Origin: Tritrichomonas foetus
Taxonomy: Eukaryota > Parabasalia > Tritrichomonadida > Tritrichomonadidae
DNA: 45,486 bases
NCBI GenBank assembly: GCA_001839685.1
Contig: MLAK01000931.1
Location: 1-45,486 of the forward strand
Direction: 5' to 3'
Shown here piece after piece: positions 45,378 to 45,486 of the stretch (its first letter is position 1; the number at the start of each line of letters is the position of its first letter). Both the position numbers and the translations under genes were made by a program. Below the pieces are notes generated by a model, which was not told where the DNA came from, did no database searches, and saw only the letters and a list, made by a program, of their open reading frames with translations.

Positions 45378-45486
45378 GTTGCCACTTTACACCACCATAA
45401 ATTTCTCTCACCATAGTAATTTTACCATAGTAATTTACTAGTCGTTGCCACTTTACACCACCATAAATTTCTCTCACCATAGTAAT
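45378..45486 (+). repeat. Start of a tandem repeat with 66-bp period, cut by the window edge
   Basis: A 43-base block beginning GTTGCCACTTTACACC and ending CCATAGTAAT occurs identically at 45378-45420 and 45444-45486. The 23-base spacer contains another CCATAGTAAT. The second copy ends exactly at the window edge, so the array probably continues to the right. It is a candidate satellite. The spacing and the non-identical spacer do not look like CRISPR. Confidence 0.85.

Noticed and set aside
45378..45486. CRISPR-like spacing of identical blocks
   Set aside because: There are only two copies, the 43-base block is long, the single spacer contains part of the repeat, and the setting is eukaryotic. 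A satellite array fits better.

Overview
This window looks like nuclear DNA from a flagellated, intron-poor, AT-rich protist. A parabasalid (a trichomonad such as Tritrichomonas or Trichomonas) fits best. The reasons are: 13 long intact reading frames that use the standard code with no visible introns, including an 11.9-kb dynein gene; very short 5' spacers; an intraflagellar-transport dynein; and two giant polytopic membrane proteins with a single C-terminal class III cyclase-like domain, an architecture I recall as heavily expanded in trichomonads. The species call is an inference. I did not find the classic Trichomonas vaginalis initiator consistently upstream of the genes, so Tritrichomonas or another relative is as likely as Trichomonas.

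Layout. 1-640 is a non-coding, repeat-bearing flank with a 29-bp perfect inverted repeat around a GGTCC pentamer array. 641-4623 holds a divergent pair: a short Nup98-like nucleoporin (-) and a TPR protein (+). 5512-9908 holds a SNF1/AMPK-like kinase (+), SRP72 (-) and the Ssu72 phosphatase (+). 11051-22981 is the heavy chain of cytoplasmic dynein 2, the IFT retrograde motor (-), divergent from a coiled-coil protein (+, 23264-24712). 24882-28220 is a Raptor-like TORC1 subunit (-). 29274-38935 is a tail-to-tail pair of about 1,500-residue membrane proteins with cyclase-like domains. 39718-41829 holds a coiled-coil protein (+) and a SAM plus C2HC zinc-finger protein (-). 42210-44870 is the proteasome base subunit Rpn2 (-). 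From about 45159 to the right edge the DNA is again non-coding and repetitive, with a hairpin and the start of a 66-bp-period tandem repeat.

How the genes relate. They are mostly single-copy core eukaryotic functions: nuclear pore, mRNA 3'-end/CTD phosphatase, secretory targeting, proteasome, TORC1 and IFT. They are interspersed with lineage-specific coiled-coil and membrane-signalling genes. Strands alternate almost gene by gene, so many genes share divergent upstream regions. No operon or biosynthetic cluster is visible.

Most interesting points. Both cyclase-like domains lack the two metal-binding aspartates of class III cyclases. One (34580-38935) keeps the complete substrate-binding set, like the C2 half of mammalian adenylyl cyclases, while the other (29274-34337) has lost that set too. 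The Raptor homologue has lost the histidine motif of its caspase-like domain. The Nup98 homologue keeps its autoproteolytic-domain fold signature but has Asn-Phe-Asn where the cleavage site His-Phe-Ser should be.
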